Source of the DNA: Methylobacterium sp. E-066
GTDB taxonomy: Bacteria > Pseudomonadota > Alphaproteobacteria > Rhizobiales > Beijerinckiaceae
Assembly (NCBI RefSeq): GCF_022829635.1
Contig: NZ_JAKSYO010000088.1
Coordinates: forward strand, 62,001 to 126,000
Reading direction: 5' to 3'
DNA: 64,000 nucleotides
Shown one piece after another: positions 42,842 through 51,855 of this stretch. The first letter of the stretch is position 1, and each line of letters begins with the position of its first letter. The position numbers were made by a program, and so were the translations under genes. The notes beneath the pieces were generated by a model. The model was given only the letters and a program-made list of their open reading frames with translations. It had not been told where the DNA came from and did no database searches.

Positions 42842-44284
42842 CTACCGGGCAAGCGCCAGGAGCCGGTCGCAGTCGACATGGGCCGCGATGTGTCGCGCGA
42901 GGCCGTCGAGGGCCGCCTCGACCCCGGCCTCGTAGCCCGCCCCCTCCGAGACCGTACCGAGGCGGGCGAGCCAGGCGGCGCGCTGGGCATCATGCGCGAA
43001 CAGGCCGTGCACGTAGGTCCCGGCCACCAAGCCATCCGCCGAGACCGCCCCGTCGGCGCGTCCGTCGGCGAGCCGCAGCAGCGGCCGGGCCGCGTCGGGG
43101 CCCCGGGTCGTGCCGATATGCATCTCGTAGCCCGAGAACGGCACCGCATCGGGCAAGCTGGTGCCGGTCACCGCAGCCAGCCGCTTGTCCGGGCTCATCA
43201 CGGTCTCGACATCCAGGAGCCCGAGGCCCGGCACCGTGCGGGGCGCCCCCTCGATCCCGTGCGGATCGGCGAGGCTGCGCCCCAGCATCTGGTAGCCGCC
43301 GCACAGGCCGAGCACCCGCCCACCCCGCCGGACATGAGCGTGCAGGTCGACATCCCAGCCCTCGGCGCGGAAGAAATCCAGGTCGTCGATCGTGGTCTTG
43401 GACCCCGGCAGCAGCACCAGGGCGGCCTCCGCGGGGATCGGCGTTCCGGGGCGCACCAGCACCACCGACACCCCAGGCTCGGCCCGGAGCGGGTCGAGAT
43501 CGTCGAAATTGGCGATGCGCGGCAGCACCGGCACCGCGACCGTGACGGTCCCGGCCGGGCGCGGCCCGGAGCCCGCCAGCCCGAGCACGTCCTCGGCCGG
43601 CAGGCGCACGGCCTCGGGGAAATGCGGCACGAGGCCGAGCGGCGCCCAGCCGGTCCGCTCGGCGATCAGCCGCATGCCGTCGGCGAACAGGCTCGGGTCG
43701 CCCCGGAAGCGGTTGACGATGAAGCCGGCGATCATCGCGGCGTCGGCGGCCTCGATCACGGCCTTGGTGCCGACCAAGCTCGCGATCACGCCGCCGCGGT
43801 CGATATCGCCGACCAGCACCACCGGCGTATCGGTGGCCCGGGCAAAGCCCATATTGGCGATGTCGCCGGCCCGGAGATTCACCTCGGAGGCCGAGCCGGC
43901 GCCTTCGACCAGGACCAGATCGGCCTCCGCGGCCAGTCGCGAAAAACTCTCCAGGACGGCGGGCATCAGCCGGGGCTTCCAGGCCTGGTAGTCGCGCGCC
44001 TTCACGGTGGCGACCATCCGGCCCTGCACCACCACCTGGGAGCCGATTTCGCTCTGGGGCTTGAGCAGAACCGGGTTCATGTGCACGGAGGGCGGCACCC
44101 GGGCGGCCCGGGCCTGGAGCGCCTGGGCGCGGCCGATCTCGCCGCCATCCGGGGTGACGGCGGCGTTGTTCGACATGTTCTGCGGCTTGAACGGGCGCAC
44201 CGCCAAGCCCCGGTCGGTGAAGGCGCGCGCCAGCCCCGCCACGAGCAGCGACTTGCCGACATCGGAGCCGGTGCCCTGGATCAT
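42842..44284 (-). CDS. cobQ: Cobyric acid synthase
   Basis: This enzyme of 480 residues amidates four side chains of adenosylcobyrinic acid a,c-diamide using ATP and glutamine. The N-terminal [20 protein letters not shown] is the dethiobiotin-synthetase-like P-loop, followed by [23 protein letters not shown]. The C-terminal class I amidotransferase domain has nucleophile Cys in [12 protein letters not shown] and His in [13 protein letters not shown] 44284 is chosen; a CTG that overlaps the cobO stop (CTGA) could extend it by ten residues (LKPARKKAL). It follows cobO by 23 bases and belongs to the leftward cobP-cobO-cobQ operon. Confidence 0.94.
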   Translation of the reverse strand: MIQGTGSDVGKSLLVAGLARAFTDRGLAVRPFKPQNMSNNAAVTPDGGEIGRAQALQARAARVPPSVHMNPVLLKPQSEIGSQVVVQGRMVATVKARDYQAWKPRLMPAVLESFSRLAAEADLVLVEGAGSASEVNLRAGDIANMGFARATDTPVVLVGDIDRGGVIASLVGTKAVIEAADAAMIAGFIVNRFRGDPSLFADGMRLIAERTGWAPLGLVPHFPEAVRLPAEDVLGLAGSGPRPAGTVTVAVPVLPRIANFDDLDPLRAEPGVSVVLVRPGTPIPAEAALVLLPGSKTTIDDLDFFRAEGWDVDLHAHVRRGGRVLGLCGGYQMLGRSLADPHGIEGAPRTVPGLGLLDVETVMSPDKRLAAVTGTSLPDAVPFSGYEMHIGTTRGPDAARPLLRLADGRADGAVSADGLVAGTYVHGLFAHDAQRAAWLARLGTVSEGAGYEAGVEAALDGLARHIAAHVDCDRLLALAR

Positions 44285-44307
44285 CAGGGCCTTCTTGCGC
44301 GCGGGCT

Positions 44308-44910
44308 TCAGAACTCGATCCCCTCCTGGGCCTTCACGCCGGCGGAAAAGTGATGCTTCACGCTGCCCATCTCGGTGACGAGGTCGGCGGCCTCGATCAG
44401 GGCCGGCTTGGCGTTGCGGCCGGTGACGACCACGTGCAGGTCCGGCCGGCGGGCTCGCAGGGCGGCGACCACGGCGTCGAGGTCGAGATAATCGTAGCGG
44501 AGCGCGATGTTGAGCTCGTCGAGGACGAGCAGGCGGATCGTCGGATCGGCCATCAGGTCCTCGGCCACGGCCCAGGCGTGGCGGCAGGCGGCGATGTCCC
44601 GGGCCTTGTCCTGGGTCTCCCAGGTGAACCCCTCCCCGAGCGTGTGCCAGGCGACCCGGTCGCCGAACACCCCGACCGCGTGGCGCTCGCCGGTATCCCA
44701 GCCGCCCTTGATGAACTGGACCATGCCCACCCGCCAGCCGCGGCCGAGCGCGCGGAGCATCAGCCCCAGCGCCGCCGTGCTCTTGCCCTTGCCGGGGCCG
44801 GTATGGACCAGGAGCAGGCCCTTCTCGAGGGTCTTCTCCGCCACCTCGGCGTCCTGCACGGCCTTGCGTTTCTCCATCTTCTCGCGGTGGCGGGTCGCAT
44901 CGTCGCTCAT
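44308..44910 (-). CDS. cobO: Cob(I)yrinic acid a,c-diamide adenosyltransferase
   Basis: The 200-residue protein of the CobO/BtuR family transfers the adenosyl group of ATP to Co(I) of corrinoids. The P-loop is [16 protein letters not shown] (residues about 35-50). [27 protein letters not shown] and [22 protein letters not shown] are all family hallmarks. It may serve de novo synthesis and adenosylate imported corrinoids. The ATG overlaps the stop of cobP (ATGA). Codon use and length are normal. Confidence 0.94.
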   Translation of the reverse strand: MSDDATRHREKMEKRKAVQDAEVAEKTLEKGLLLVHTGPGKGKSTAALGLMLRALGRGWRVGMVQFIKGGWDTGERHAVGVFGDRVAWHTLGEGFTWETQDKARDIAACRHAWAVAEDLMADPTIRLLVLDELNIALRYDYLDLDAVVAALRARRPDLHVVVTGRNAKPALIEAADLVTEMGSVKHHFSAGVKAQEGIEF

Positions 44911-45434
44911 GCGGGCACTCCTGGTTTGACGATGAGCGGCAGCCCGGCCACGGTGAGCACGACCCGGTCGGCCCGGGCGGCGAGCCGCTGGTGCAGGCGC
45001 CCGGCCTCGTCGCGGAAGCGGCGGGCGAGCGCGTTGTCGGGGACGATCCCGAGCCCGACCTCGTTGCCGACCAGCACCAGCGGCCCCGGCGCCCGCGCGC
45101 AGGCGGCAAGAAGCCGCGCCACCGCGTCCTCCAAGTCGGCCTCCGCCAGGATCAGGTTGGTGAGCCAGAGGGTGAGGCAATCGACCAGGACGGGCCCCTC
45201 CGCCGCCGCCACCGCCTCCGGCAGGGCGAGCGGCACGTCGCGGGTACGCCACGGCTCGGCGCGCCGGGCGCGGTGCTGGCCGATGCGCGCGACCATCTCG
45301 TCATCGAAGGCCTGCGCGGTGGCGAGATAGAGCCACGGGCCGGGGCAGGCTTCGATCAGCCCCTCCGCGTAGACGCTCTTGCCGGAACGCGCCCCGCCGA
45401 GGACGAGGGTCATGCGGGGCGGGATCTGCACCAT
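44907..45434 (-). CDS. cobP: Adenosylcobinamide kinase/guanylyltransferase
   Basis: This bifunctional enzyme of 175 residues (CobP/CobU) phosphorylates adenosylcobinamide and then attaches GMP. The P-loop is [15 protein letters not shown], followed by [23 protein letters not shown], with the His that is guanylylated, [12 protein letters not shown], and [26 protein letters not shown]. It is the first gene of the cobP-cobO-cobQ operon, just beside a tRNA-Glu gene on the other strand. ATG 45434 ([14 protein letters not shown]) is used; the longer frame from 45452 adds six residues. Confidence 0.93.
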   Translation of the reverse strand: MVQIPPRMTLVLGGARSGKSVYAEGLIEACPGPWLYLATAQAFDDEMVARIGQHRARRAEPWRTRDVPLALPEAVAAAEGPVLVDCLTLWLTNLILAEADLEDAVARLLAACARAPGPLVLVGNEVGLGIVPDNALARRFRDEAGRLHQRLAARADRVVLTVAGLPLIVKPGVPA

Positions 45435-45540
45435 GCCCCTCCATCGCCCCAACCCGTCCCGCGGTCAAACCTGAGCCCCCGTGCGGATCGACGGTTGCCG
45501 GACGCGCCGCCGCCGACTATAGAACCCCGGCCTAGCCAAA

Positions 45541-45616
45541 GCGCCCTTCGTCTAGCGGTCCAGGACGTCGCCCTTTCACGGCGAAAACACGGGTTCGATT
45601 CCCGTAGGGCGCGCCA
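45541..45616 (+). tRNA. tRNA-Glu (anticodon TTC)
   Basis: The 76-base cloverleaf has acceptor arms GCGCCCT and AGGGCGC, a D arm with CTAGCGGTCCAGGA, the anticodon loop CTTTCAC giving TTC, a T arm with GGGTTCGATTCCC, and an encoded CCA at 45614-45616. It is divergent from cobP. Since tRNA 3-prime ends often serve as integration sites, it may mark the left border of the accessory region that follows. Confidence 0.95.
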
Positions 45617-45645
45617 GTAAAATCAAGCGGTTGGCTGGATTTTAC
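45617..45645. terminator. Hairpin directly after tRNA-Glu
   Basis: GTAAAATC (45617-45624) pairs with GATTTTAC (45638-45645) around a 13-base loop, beginning the base after the CCA. It could end the tRNA transcript or be part of an old attachment site. The T-rich descending arm supports a terminator role only weakly. Confidence 0.4.
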
Positions 45646-45755
45646 GAGCTGGCTCACACAAACGTCTCACATAGTCATTGTTGAGTGCTGCCGTACGGAA
45701 TCGTGAGCTCCGAGCAGTCAGTGAGGCATCTTGACCGTGATGCTGCTGCTCAAAC

Positions 45756-46085
45756 ATGGCGGATGCTGACCCACAGCTGACGTCCGGAACGTCTGCTCGT
45801 GGGCAGTCTGGTGAACTCCTCCGCGACGCCCTGCGCCAGTACGAGCGGGTCGACGGGGCCGTCAGAGAACCGCTCTCGACGGCTTCGCGCGTCACCAGCG
45901 ACCCAGAGGGTGAGCCGATCGAGATCGACTCGCACGACGCGCACCACTTGGAGGGGATCTTCGGCGGTGGGCTGGACTGGTACTTCGCCGTCCTGGCCAA
46001 CACCGAGATCGAGACCGAGAAGAAGGCGCTGAAGGCGGAGCTCGAGCGGCTGACGACAACGCTCCTTTGTGCTGGCGGAACGTAG
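45756..46085 (+). CDS. Hypothetical protein (109 aa)
   Basis: I do not recognise this protein. Its first half is polar (ELLRDALRQYERVDGAVREPL), and its second half is acidic and helical (IDSHDAHHLEGIFGGGLDWYF, then NTEIETEKKALKAELERL, a likely coiled coil). GC-rich third codon positions support the plus-strand frame over the longer minus-strand frame covering the same bases. It begins 140 bases after tRNA-Glu. It has no domain diagnostic of an integrase or phage protein. Confidence 0.5.
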   Translation: MADADPQLTSGTSARGQSGELLRDALRQYERVDGAVREPLSTASRVTSDPEGEPIEIDSHDAHHLEGIFGGGLDWYFAVLANTEIETEKKALKAELERLTTTLLCAGGT

Positions 46086-46231
46086 TGGATCTCTTCCTCC
46101 TGGATGCGCTCGACGAGCTCTTTCCTCGGGCTGAAGGTTAGCGTCCAACGCCGCTTCTTCTCGTTGAAGCGCCAGCGGCCTTTCTCGGGGAAGGCCGCCG
46201 GCCGGCTCACTCGATAATTGCTCAACGCCAT
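46086..46231 (-). pseudogene. N-terminal fragment of an unknown gene
   Basis: From ATG 46231 about 48 residues look like a real protein start: a basic beta-hairpin-like segment (RWRFNEKKRRWTLTFSPRKEL) followed by VERIQEEEIHYVPP. Beyond about 46086 the frame continues to 45623 but becomes Ser/Arg-rich low-quality sequence, antisense to the gene at 45756-46085. I read this as a gene whose 3-prime part was lost when the neighbouring sequence was joined. The family is unknown. Confidence 0.35.
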
Positions 46232-46327
46232 CGGTCGCCCTTATCTTCCGCCTCCATTGGCCGGCGAAGCCACGGTCGCGACCCCACGAGACACGATCTC
46301 TGCCGAGCCTCGGCTGACCCGCCGAGC

Positions 46328-47253
46328 TCAGATCAGCTTGACCTCAGACGCGGCGACATCTTCGGGCGCGAGGATCTTGGCCGGAACGAACGGACCGTCG
46401 GCAGACACAACCGACGCGGGGTCGCGATCGTTGAACAGGTCTCGGTACTGTTCATCGCTGACGACGGCGTCACCGTAGACGTCTGGCGGCCAGTCGACGA
46501 ACTGCCAAGCGCCCGCCTCCGTCATCCGCACCGAATGCAAGGGGCCGACATAAACGGCGCTCTTGGCGATGAACTTTCGGACGAACGGGTCCATCTCGAA
46601 CGCATGCCTGATGAAGCACGCTCCGAGCGTACCCGGAATGTACCAGCGCTCCGACCGAACGCTCCGAACTGCTTCTCGACGATGTCTCGCAGACAGGTGA
46701 TCGCCGCCAGCGCGTCGTCGCGGGCGCTCACATAAGTCGCCGGGTTGAAGTGAACGGCCCGGTTCCTCAGGCGCGACAAGGTCCTGAAAAGATCGACGAC
46801 CTCCTGATCCAGGACCTGCCACGCCTCGAGTGTCGCGATCATGAGCCGCCAATTCGAGAAGGCTCTGTCCGCGGCGACGGCCGCGTGCTCGGGCGTGTCG
46901 GCGTAGTCGTCCCGCAGATCGAGGACGAGGTGGTTGAGCGTGCGCTCCCCCAGCGCACAGGCCGATAGCAAGGCCGGATAGTAGGCGCCCTGGACGAAGG
47001 CGTCCCGCGTCTGCGTGAAGAAGCGGTTGTGGTAGCTCAGGACAGAGAACGGCTTGACCCCGATCGCGACGAAGTCCGCTCGTTTGCGCTCGGCGCCCCA
47101 CTCGCCGTACTCGGCCACGAGCTCCGCCTGGCGCCGCGCCATGTTGTCGATGTGCAGCGCGCGAACCTGCTCGTCCCAGGTCTACGGGATCGGCTGGTCC
47201 ATATCCGCAGCGCGGCTGTCGAAGTCGCCCGGGAGCGTGCGGAAGCGCCGCAT
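46328..47253 (-). pseudogene. HEPN-motif protein, third gene of the AAA/subtilase unit, doubly disrupted
   Basis: An ATG at 47253 overlaps the stop of the protease gene (ATGA), placing this gene third in the unit. The frame is interrupted by TAG at 47182-47184 (codon 24). It resumes as MARRQAELVAEYGEWG and runs to about 46655, where the reading must slip by -1 to continue as RSERWYIPGTLGACF and end in DVAASEVKLI. The total of 926 bases is one short of a multiple of three, as expected for a single-base deletion. The restored product would be about 308 residues. At 46750-46767 lies RNRAVH, matching the R-N-x3-H signature of HEPN ribonuclease domains, within a helical context (VVDLFRTLSRLRNRAVHFNP). 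No slippery heptamer is present. Confidence 0.65.
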
Positions 47254-49796
47254 CAGCCGATCAGGACCTCCGCCGCCTTCACCTCAACGAGGTTCGACAC
47301 CTCGGCATGTAGGTCGACGGCTTGCCCGGACGCCGACAAGGAGATGACTAGGGCGTACCGGCCCTTATCCGCGAATCGCCGCTGCCCGAAGTGGGACTTC
47401 CACCAACCGCCGACTGGGTAGACCGCGATCGCGTCGTGACCCGCAAGCTCGATCGCCCGCCCCCGCCACAGATCGCAATGGAGCGATCCCGCTTGGACAG
47501 CCTTAGGCCCGAGCAGCCAGCAACTGGTCTCGGTTTCGCTCGCCGAACCGTCCCCCTCTTGCGCCGAGGAGATGCGGCTACGAAACTTTGCGTCGGTCTC
47601 AGTCCGTTTCTTCATGTCGAAGCGCAGACCGAAGGAGCGGTACGTATCGGGACGAGTCGCCGCCCTCCCCGTGAGGTTCGGTTCGACAAAGTAGGAGAGC
47701 GTCACCTTGATGGTGACGATCTCGTTCTCCAGCTGCTCGAGTGCCGCTTTCGGCCAGGGCAGGTCGTAGAAATGCATCTCGTTGAACACGGCGCTGCGCC
47801 GGTCCGCTCCGAGCGCGAAAGGCTGGATTTCGGCCTCGGCGATCAGGGTGACGTCGTTCCGTGCGGACAAGATCGCGCGGTCGATGTCGGGCACGCCGTA
47901 GCCCATCTCGCGCAGGATCTTCTGCTTTTGCGCCTTCGACCCCGTTTTCCAGTGCGCCCCTTTTCCTATCAGCAGCCTGCGGATCGATTGCGGCCAGTCC
48001 GCCGAGTCCACCGTCAGCGCCCGGTGCGTCTCAGGCCAGCGGTCCGGCAAGCTCGCCTGCAGCCGCCCGAGGAAGTTGCCCGCCACGCCGGCCGCCGCGC
48101 TTGTCGCCCAGAAGGGCACCAGCGGCTCGGCCGCGACGTCCGAGCCTAGGGCGAGCAACGACACCGCCTCGTGCCAAGCGCAGAAGCCTGTATCGGTGGA
48201 GAGCATGTTGCCGGCCTCGAACAACACCTCAGGCTTGATCGGCGTCAGGTCGTCCGGAAGGGTCTGGGAGCCGCGGCTGAACGGACTCCGATGGTTGGCG
48301 GGCACGACCGGTTCGAGCGCGGGCGGCGGGGCCGGCGTCTGCTCCTTGCGCGTGAAGCCGCCGATAGTCAGCGCGTTCCAGCTCTGGGACGGGTCTTCGA
48401 GCGGCTGGGACAGCGTCACGTCGACCATCATGCCGCCCTGCACGTTGCCGGTCGCGACCACGACTAGGCGCTTGGGGCCGTCTGCGGCGGCCGTACCGTT
48501 TACGGCGTCGCCGGGCATGGACCCGGCCGCGATCTGGTCGAGCGCTCCGCTCCAGCTCGAGGGCCGGCTCGGCGGGAAGTCCGTCGCCGACGTGGCAAGA
48601 CAGAAGCTTCGCAGCATGTTCGGGCGCTCCGCTTCGACGAGTGCGACGGAGCCTTGCGTTACCACACCGTAGCTCGGCGGCTTGGTCGCCGGAAAGCCGT
48701 GCGGCGGCAGGAGCTTCATGGACTCCACTCCGTGCGTGAGCTCGACGGGCTCCGTGCTGTTCATGTGCGGCTCGAGATCGCCGTACAGGATGAGGCCGGC
48801 GATTGCCGTCCCATGTCCGCCATAGGGCGCATGATCATCGGTCCCCCAAGCGGCGTCATAAGCCCACGCGCCCTTCAGGCCCGGCTGGACGAGCGGGTGC
48901 TCGGCCGCGACGCCGGTTTCGAGGGCGCAAACGACAGGCACGTCGTCGGACGCGGGTATGACGCGCTCGGCCAGTTCGGACACCCAGTCGTGTTGACCGA
49001 GGCGGGCCTCGCCCCGGTCGAGGAACGGCTCGATCGTGCCGGTTGCCCGCCTGATCTCCGTGATCGCCCCTGGCACCCGTTCGGCGAAGCCCAGCACGGC
49101 GGCCGTGGGCGCGTGGACGAAGATCACGGTTGTGTCCGGGAATATGAGGCGATCCGCGTGCACGTCGAGGTTCACGCCGCGCGCCAGCACGGCAACACGC
49201 TCGGCACGGCCTGCATCACCCTGCACCCAGAGCTCCCACCAGACGATGTCGGGCGCACCGAAATCGACCGCGCCGACGAACAGCGTGCGGGCGGGCGCGG
49301 CGGCGATCGTCTCCACCGCCTCGAAACGGTCGACGTCCGGCCGACGTGCATTCCCAAGGTTGCGGCCGTAGGCGGCGATACGCTCGCGCAGGAATCCTCG
49401 GGCGTCGTCGGGCACGAACAGCAGAGCACTCTCCGTCCGGTCGTCGCGCCGCTCGGTGCGGAGCAGCACGATGTCTTGACCGGGGAACTCCAGCGCCGCC
49501 GGAACCTTCGCAGCCTTTGAACGCGAACCCTCCGCGGGCGGTGCAGTCGCTACCTCGACGACGGCGCCCGATTTCAACCCTTGGACCTGCAAGCGGGTAT
49601 CCGCTGCGGCAGCGGGCAGCTCGCCCAGCGCCTTGGTTAGCTGGTCGAGCAGCGCGTCGGCGTGCGCGCGATAATCGTCGCGCAGCGGTTTGCGCTTCTG
49701 GTCGCGCGAAGGATAGCCGTACTGTGCGGCCTCGCGGAACGCGTCGATCGAGATATGTGGTCGATCCCGCGCCCCGAACTCATCAGGATCTGACAT
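47253..49796 (-). CDS. Subtilisin-like protease, IetS-like, with altered catalytic Asp
   Basis: The 847-residue protein carries an S8 peptidase domain at residues about 285-590 and flanking regions without a signal peptide, so it should act in the cytoplasm. The His site is intact (GGHGTAIAGL, His328) and the Ser site is WATSAAAGVAG (Ser566). At the expected Asp position the sequence is VCALETGVAAEHP, giving Glu293 instead of the DTG Asp. The gene follows an AAA+ ATPase gene by 52 bases. This pairing and length match the IetA/IetS system, first described as a Ti-plasmid stability determinant (protease toxin, ATPase antitoxin) and later as anti-phage. The substitution suggests a weakened or dead protease, or a divergent active site. 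Confidence 0.8.
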   Translation of the reverse strand: MSDPDEFGARDRPHISIDAFREAAQYGYPSRDQKRKPLRDDYRAHADALLDQLTKALGELPAAAADTRLQVQGLKSGAVVEVATAPPAEGSRSKAAKVPAALEFPGQDIVLLRTERRDDRTESALLFVPDDARGFLRERIAAYGRNLGNARRPDVDRFEAVETIAAAPARTLFVGAVDFGAPDIVWWELWVQGDAGRAERVAVLARGVNLDVHADRLIFPDTTVIFVHAPTAAVLGFAERVPGAITEIRRATGTIEPFLDRGEARLGQHDWVSELAERVIPASDDVPVVCALETGVAAEHPLVQPGLKGAWAYDAAWGTDDHAPYGGHGTAIAGLILYGDLEPHMNSTEPVELTHGVESMKLLPPHGFPATKPPSYGVVTQGSVALVEAERPNMLRSFCLATSATDFPPSRPSSWSGALDQIAAGSMPGDAVNGTAAADGPKRLVVVATGNVQGGMMVDVTLSQPLEDPSQSWNALTIGGFTRKEQTPAPPPALEPVVPANHRSPFSRGSQTLPDDLTPIKPEVLFEAGNMLSTDTGFCAWHEAVSLLALGSDVAAEPLVPFWATSAAAGVAGNFLGRLQASLPDRWPETHRALTVDSADWPQSIRRLLIGKGAHWKTGSKAQKQKILREMGYGVPDIDRAILSARNDVTLIAEAEIQPFALGADRRSAVFNEMHFYDLPWPKAALEQLENEIVTIKVTLSYFVEPNLTGRAATRPDTYRSFGLRFDMKKRTETDAKFRSRISSAQEGDGSASETETSCWLLGPKAVQAGSLHCDLWRGRAIELAGHDAIAVYPVGGWWKSHFGQRRFADKGRYALVISLSASGQAVDLHAEVSNLVEVKAAEVLIG

Positions 49797-49848
49797 AACT
49801 CTTCAACCCCGAACAAACATGGTTCCTGCAGGCGGCCGGCTCGTCTTT

Positions 49849-50859
49849 CTAACGGCCGGTCTGACGGCGGAATTTGCCCTTCAGGGTCTGGCGGTTCTGC
49901 AGTGCGTCCTTGAGCGCATCAGGGGAGGCCTTCGCCTCTCCCTCCAGGATCACGTCCTTAACGACCGCGTCGGCCGCCCGCACCAGCTCGGCTTGGCTCA
50001 GGCCATCGAGCGCCGTCTCGATCGCCGCCCAGGAGCGGGCGGCCAGCTTGAACTTGCCGAGGCGACGTTCGACGATCGCGCGGGCGGCCTTGCGGTCGGG
50101 AAGGCCGTACTCCACCACCTCGTCGAAGCGGCGCGCGAGCGCCTCGTCGAGGATCTCGACATGGTTCGTCGCGGCCAACACCAAGCTGTCGGTGCTGTTC
50201 GGCTCCTCCATGAAGGCGAGCACAGAGTTCAGCACGCGGCGAATTTCGCCGACATCATTCTGGTCACCCCGACGCGCGCCGATCGCGTCGAATTCATCGA
50301 GCAGATAGACTCCTCGCGTCTGCGCGATCTGATCGAACAACAGGCGCAGTTTGCCCGCGGTCTCGCCGAAAAAACGGCTGAAGAGCGCTTCTAGGCGGAC
50401 TGTGAACAAGGGAAGGTGCAGCTCGCCCGCGAGCGCCGACGCGGTCATGGTTTTGCCGGTGCCGGGTGGACCAATGAGCAGCATATGCGTGGTCGGCGCC
50501 TGCCCGTGATCGCGAAGCGTCGCGCGCTCCTGCTGCTGACGCACGACCCGCATCAACCGTCCGCGAACTTCCTCCGAAAGCACCATGCTGGCGAGCGTCA
50601 CCTTGGGATAGGCGCTCTCGACTAGACCTTGGAGCTCGCCGCGCGGCCGGGCCAGCGGGATAGGGGTCTGTCCACCGGCCGGACGACTAGTCCGCTGCTG
50701 GTCGCGGGCCTTCTGCACCAGGCGCTTCAGCTTGTCGGCATCCTCAGACCGTCCCTGACGCGCCTCCTGCGCCGCAACCTGCAGCGCAATCGAGAGGAAT
50801 TGCTCTTCATCGCCTTCGATGTGCGAATTCAGGAGGGCGAGCAGATGCTTGGTCGACAT
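49849..50859 (-). CDS. AAA+ ATPase, IetA-like
   Basis: The 336-residue protein has a helical N-terminal region (MSTKHLLALLNSHIEGDEEQFL) and one AAA+ module. Walker A is IGPPGTGKTMTASAL, Walker B is YLLDEFDAIG, sensor 1 is LAATNH and the arginine finger region is ALARRFDEVVEYG. Proteins of this type precede subtilisin-like proteases in IetAS operons, where the ATPase acts as the antidote or regulator of the protease. ATG 50859 follows AAGGAGG at ideal spacing, so I prefer it to the longer frame from 50922. It is the first gene of a leftward three-gene unit with the protease and a HEPN-motif gene. Confidence 0.85.
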   Translation of the reverse strand: MSTKHLLALLNSHIEGDEEQFLSIALQVAAQEARQGRSEDADKLKRLVQKARDQQRTSRPAGGQTPIPLARPRGELQGLVESAYPKVTLASMVLSEEVRGRLMRVVRQQQERATLRDHGQAPTTHMLLIGPPGTGKTMTASALAGELHLPLFTVRLEALFSRFFGETAGKLRLLFDQIAQTRGVYLLDEFDAIGARRGDQNDVGEIRRVLNSVLAFMEEPNSTDSLVLAATNHVEILDEALARRFDEVVEYGLPDRKAARAIVERRLGKFKLAARSWAAIETALDGLSQAELVRAADAVVKDVILEGEAKASPDALKDALQNRQTLKGKFRRQTGR

Positions 50860-51310
50860 GCTCGCCTCCTTCCCTTCGACTCGAGGCCTTGCCCGTTGAA
50901 ACGGGTGAAGCACTGTCCCCACCAGAACTTACGAACGAAAGCCTTAATTGAATGGCTCAGGCCGTGCCACGGTTTCATGGCCGCTGGGCACAAGGTCGCG
51001 CGATGGGCGGCGTCCCGGCATCGTTCCCGTCATCCAGAGCCTCAATCCCGTCGATCGTTGATGCGGCGTTCAGGCCCACAATGAGGCGCGATCGGCCGTA
51101 GCGACCTCGGACGAGGAATGCCCGCTTATGGGAGAGGCCCCAATCTCTGTTTCTGGCGCGAACCTGAGATTGACCGAGCTGCAAAGGTCGGCAGCTTTGC
51201 GCCCATTGCCGCCGCTCGGCCGAGCCCGACGACATCCCATAAGCGGACGTTCGAGTTGCACCTATGCGATGGCGTGGTGGCCGATTTACCATCCACCACG
51301 GTGGCACCGT
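50860..51310. other. Intergenic region with a 12-bp inverted repeat
   Basis: These 451 bases lie between the AAA ATPase start and the stop of the kinase gene. Several short frames overlap on both strands, none convincing. CCGCTTATGGGA (51122-51133) and its exact complement (51235-51246) face each other across 101 bases. The sequence resembles conserved but unannotated intergenic repeats I associate with Methylobacterium and Bradyrhizobium. The ATPase promoter should lie near 50860-50960. Confidence 0.4.
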
Positions 51311-51844
51311 TCAAAGCTCGATGAACTCGACCTGATCCGATGGGAGGAAGCGCCACCAAGCGTCCGGCGCGCGGAACACGTCGTAGGCTAACCGCAGGAT
51401 GGACTCCGGCTGTCGATGTGACGGGTCGATCCCACCGCGGGCCTCGTTGCGGGCGAGGAGCATCTCCCAGGAAAGGTCGAACACCTTCCACTCGACCGAG
51501 AGACCGTATCGCTCGACGACCTCTAGCTCGGCCTCGAACACCCCCCGGGTCAGGTGGGTGTCGGCCATCACCACGCTGAACCCTGCCGCGAGGGCCGCAT
51601 CCAGGGCAGCAACCTTCACGCCGTGGAGAAGGCGGCGCGCCTCCTCATCCCAGTCCGTCCGTCGCACCTGCCAGTAGACCTGACGGTCCGGCGGCCAGAA
51701 TGTCTGGCGGAGGTCGTCCAGGGTGAGGTGCACCCAGCCCTGCATTGGATCGAAGAACCGGCGCGCATAGGTCGTCTTGCCCGCTCCCGGGCATCCGATC
51801 AGCCCCACCACCCTCTGCCGGCGCGGGGGTGCCTCAGCGTCCAT
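51311..51844 (-). CDS. P-loop kinase of the polynucleotide-kinase type
   Basis: The 177-residue protein begins with a Walker A motif, VGLIGCPGAGKTTYARRFF (residues about 13-31). DDLRQTFWP, VVMADTHLTRGVFEAELEVVERYG and LLARNEARGG follow, the layout of T4 polynucleotide kinase-like and Zeta-like small P-loop kinases. The phosphate acceptor is unknown: nucleic acid, nucleoside or small molecule. It lies 11 bases downstream of the unknown gene at 51856-52827, the last member of the riboswitch-controlled corrinoid uptake operon. ATG 51844 is chosen because the Walker A follows at normal distance; the longer frame overlaps the upstream gene. Confidence 0.75.
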   Translation of the reverse strand: MDAEAPPRRQRVVGLIGCPGAGKTTYARRFFDPMQGWVHLTLDDLRQTFWPPDRQVYWQVRRTDWDEEARRLLHGVKVAALDAALAAGFSVVMADTHLTRGVFEAELEVVERYGLSVEWKVFDLSWEMLLARNEARGGIDPSHRQPESILRLAYDVFRAPDAWWRFLPSDQVEFIEL

Positions 51845-51855
51845 GGAGCGCGGGG

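Noticed and set aside
45623..46231. The whole minus-strand frame as one 202-residue gene
   Set aside because: Only the first 48 residues look like protein; the rest is antisense to a better plus-strand gene and Ser/Arg-rich.
46640..46670. Programmed -1 frameshifting in the HEPN-motif gene
   Set aside because: No slippery X-XXY-YYZ heptamer or following strong hairpin is visible, and an upstream amber codon also interrupts the gene, so mutation is simpler.
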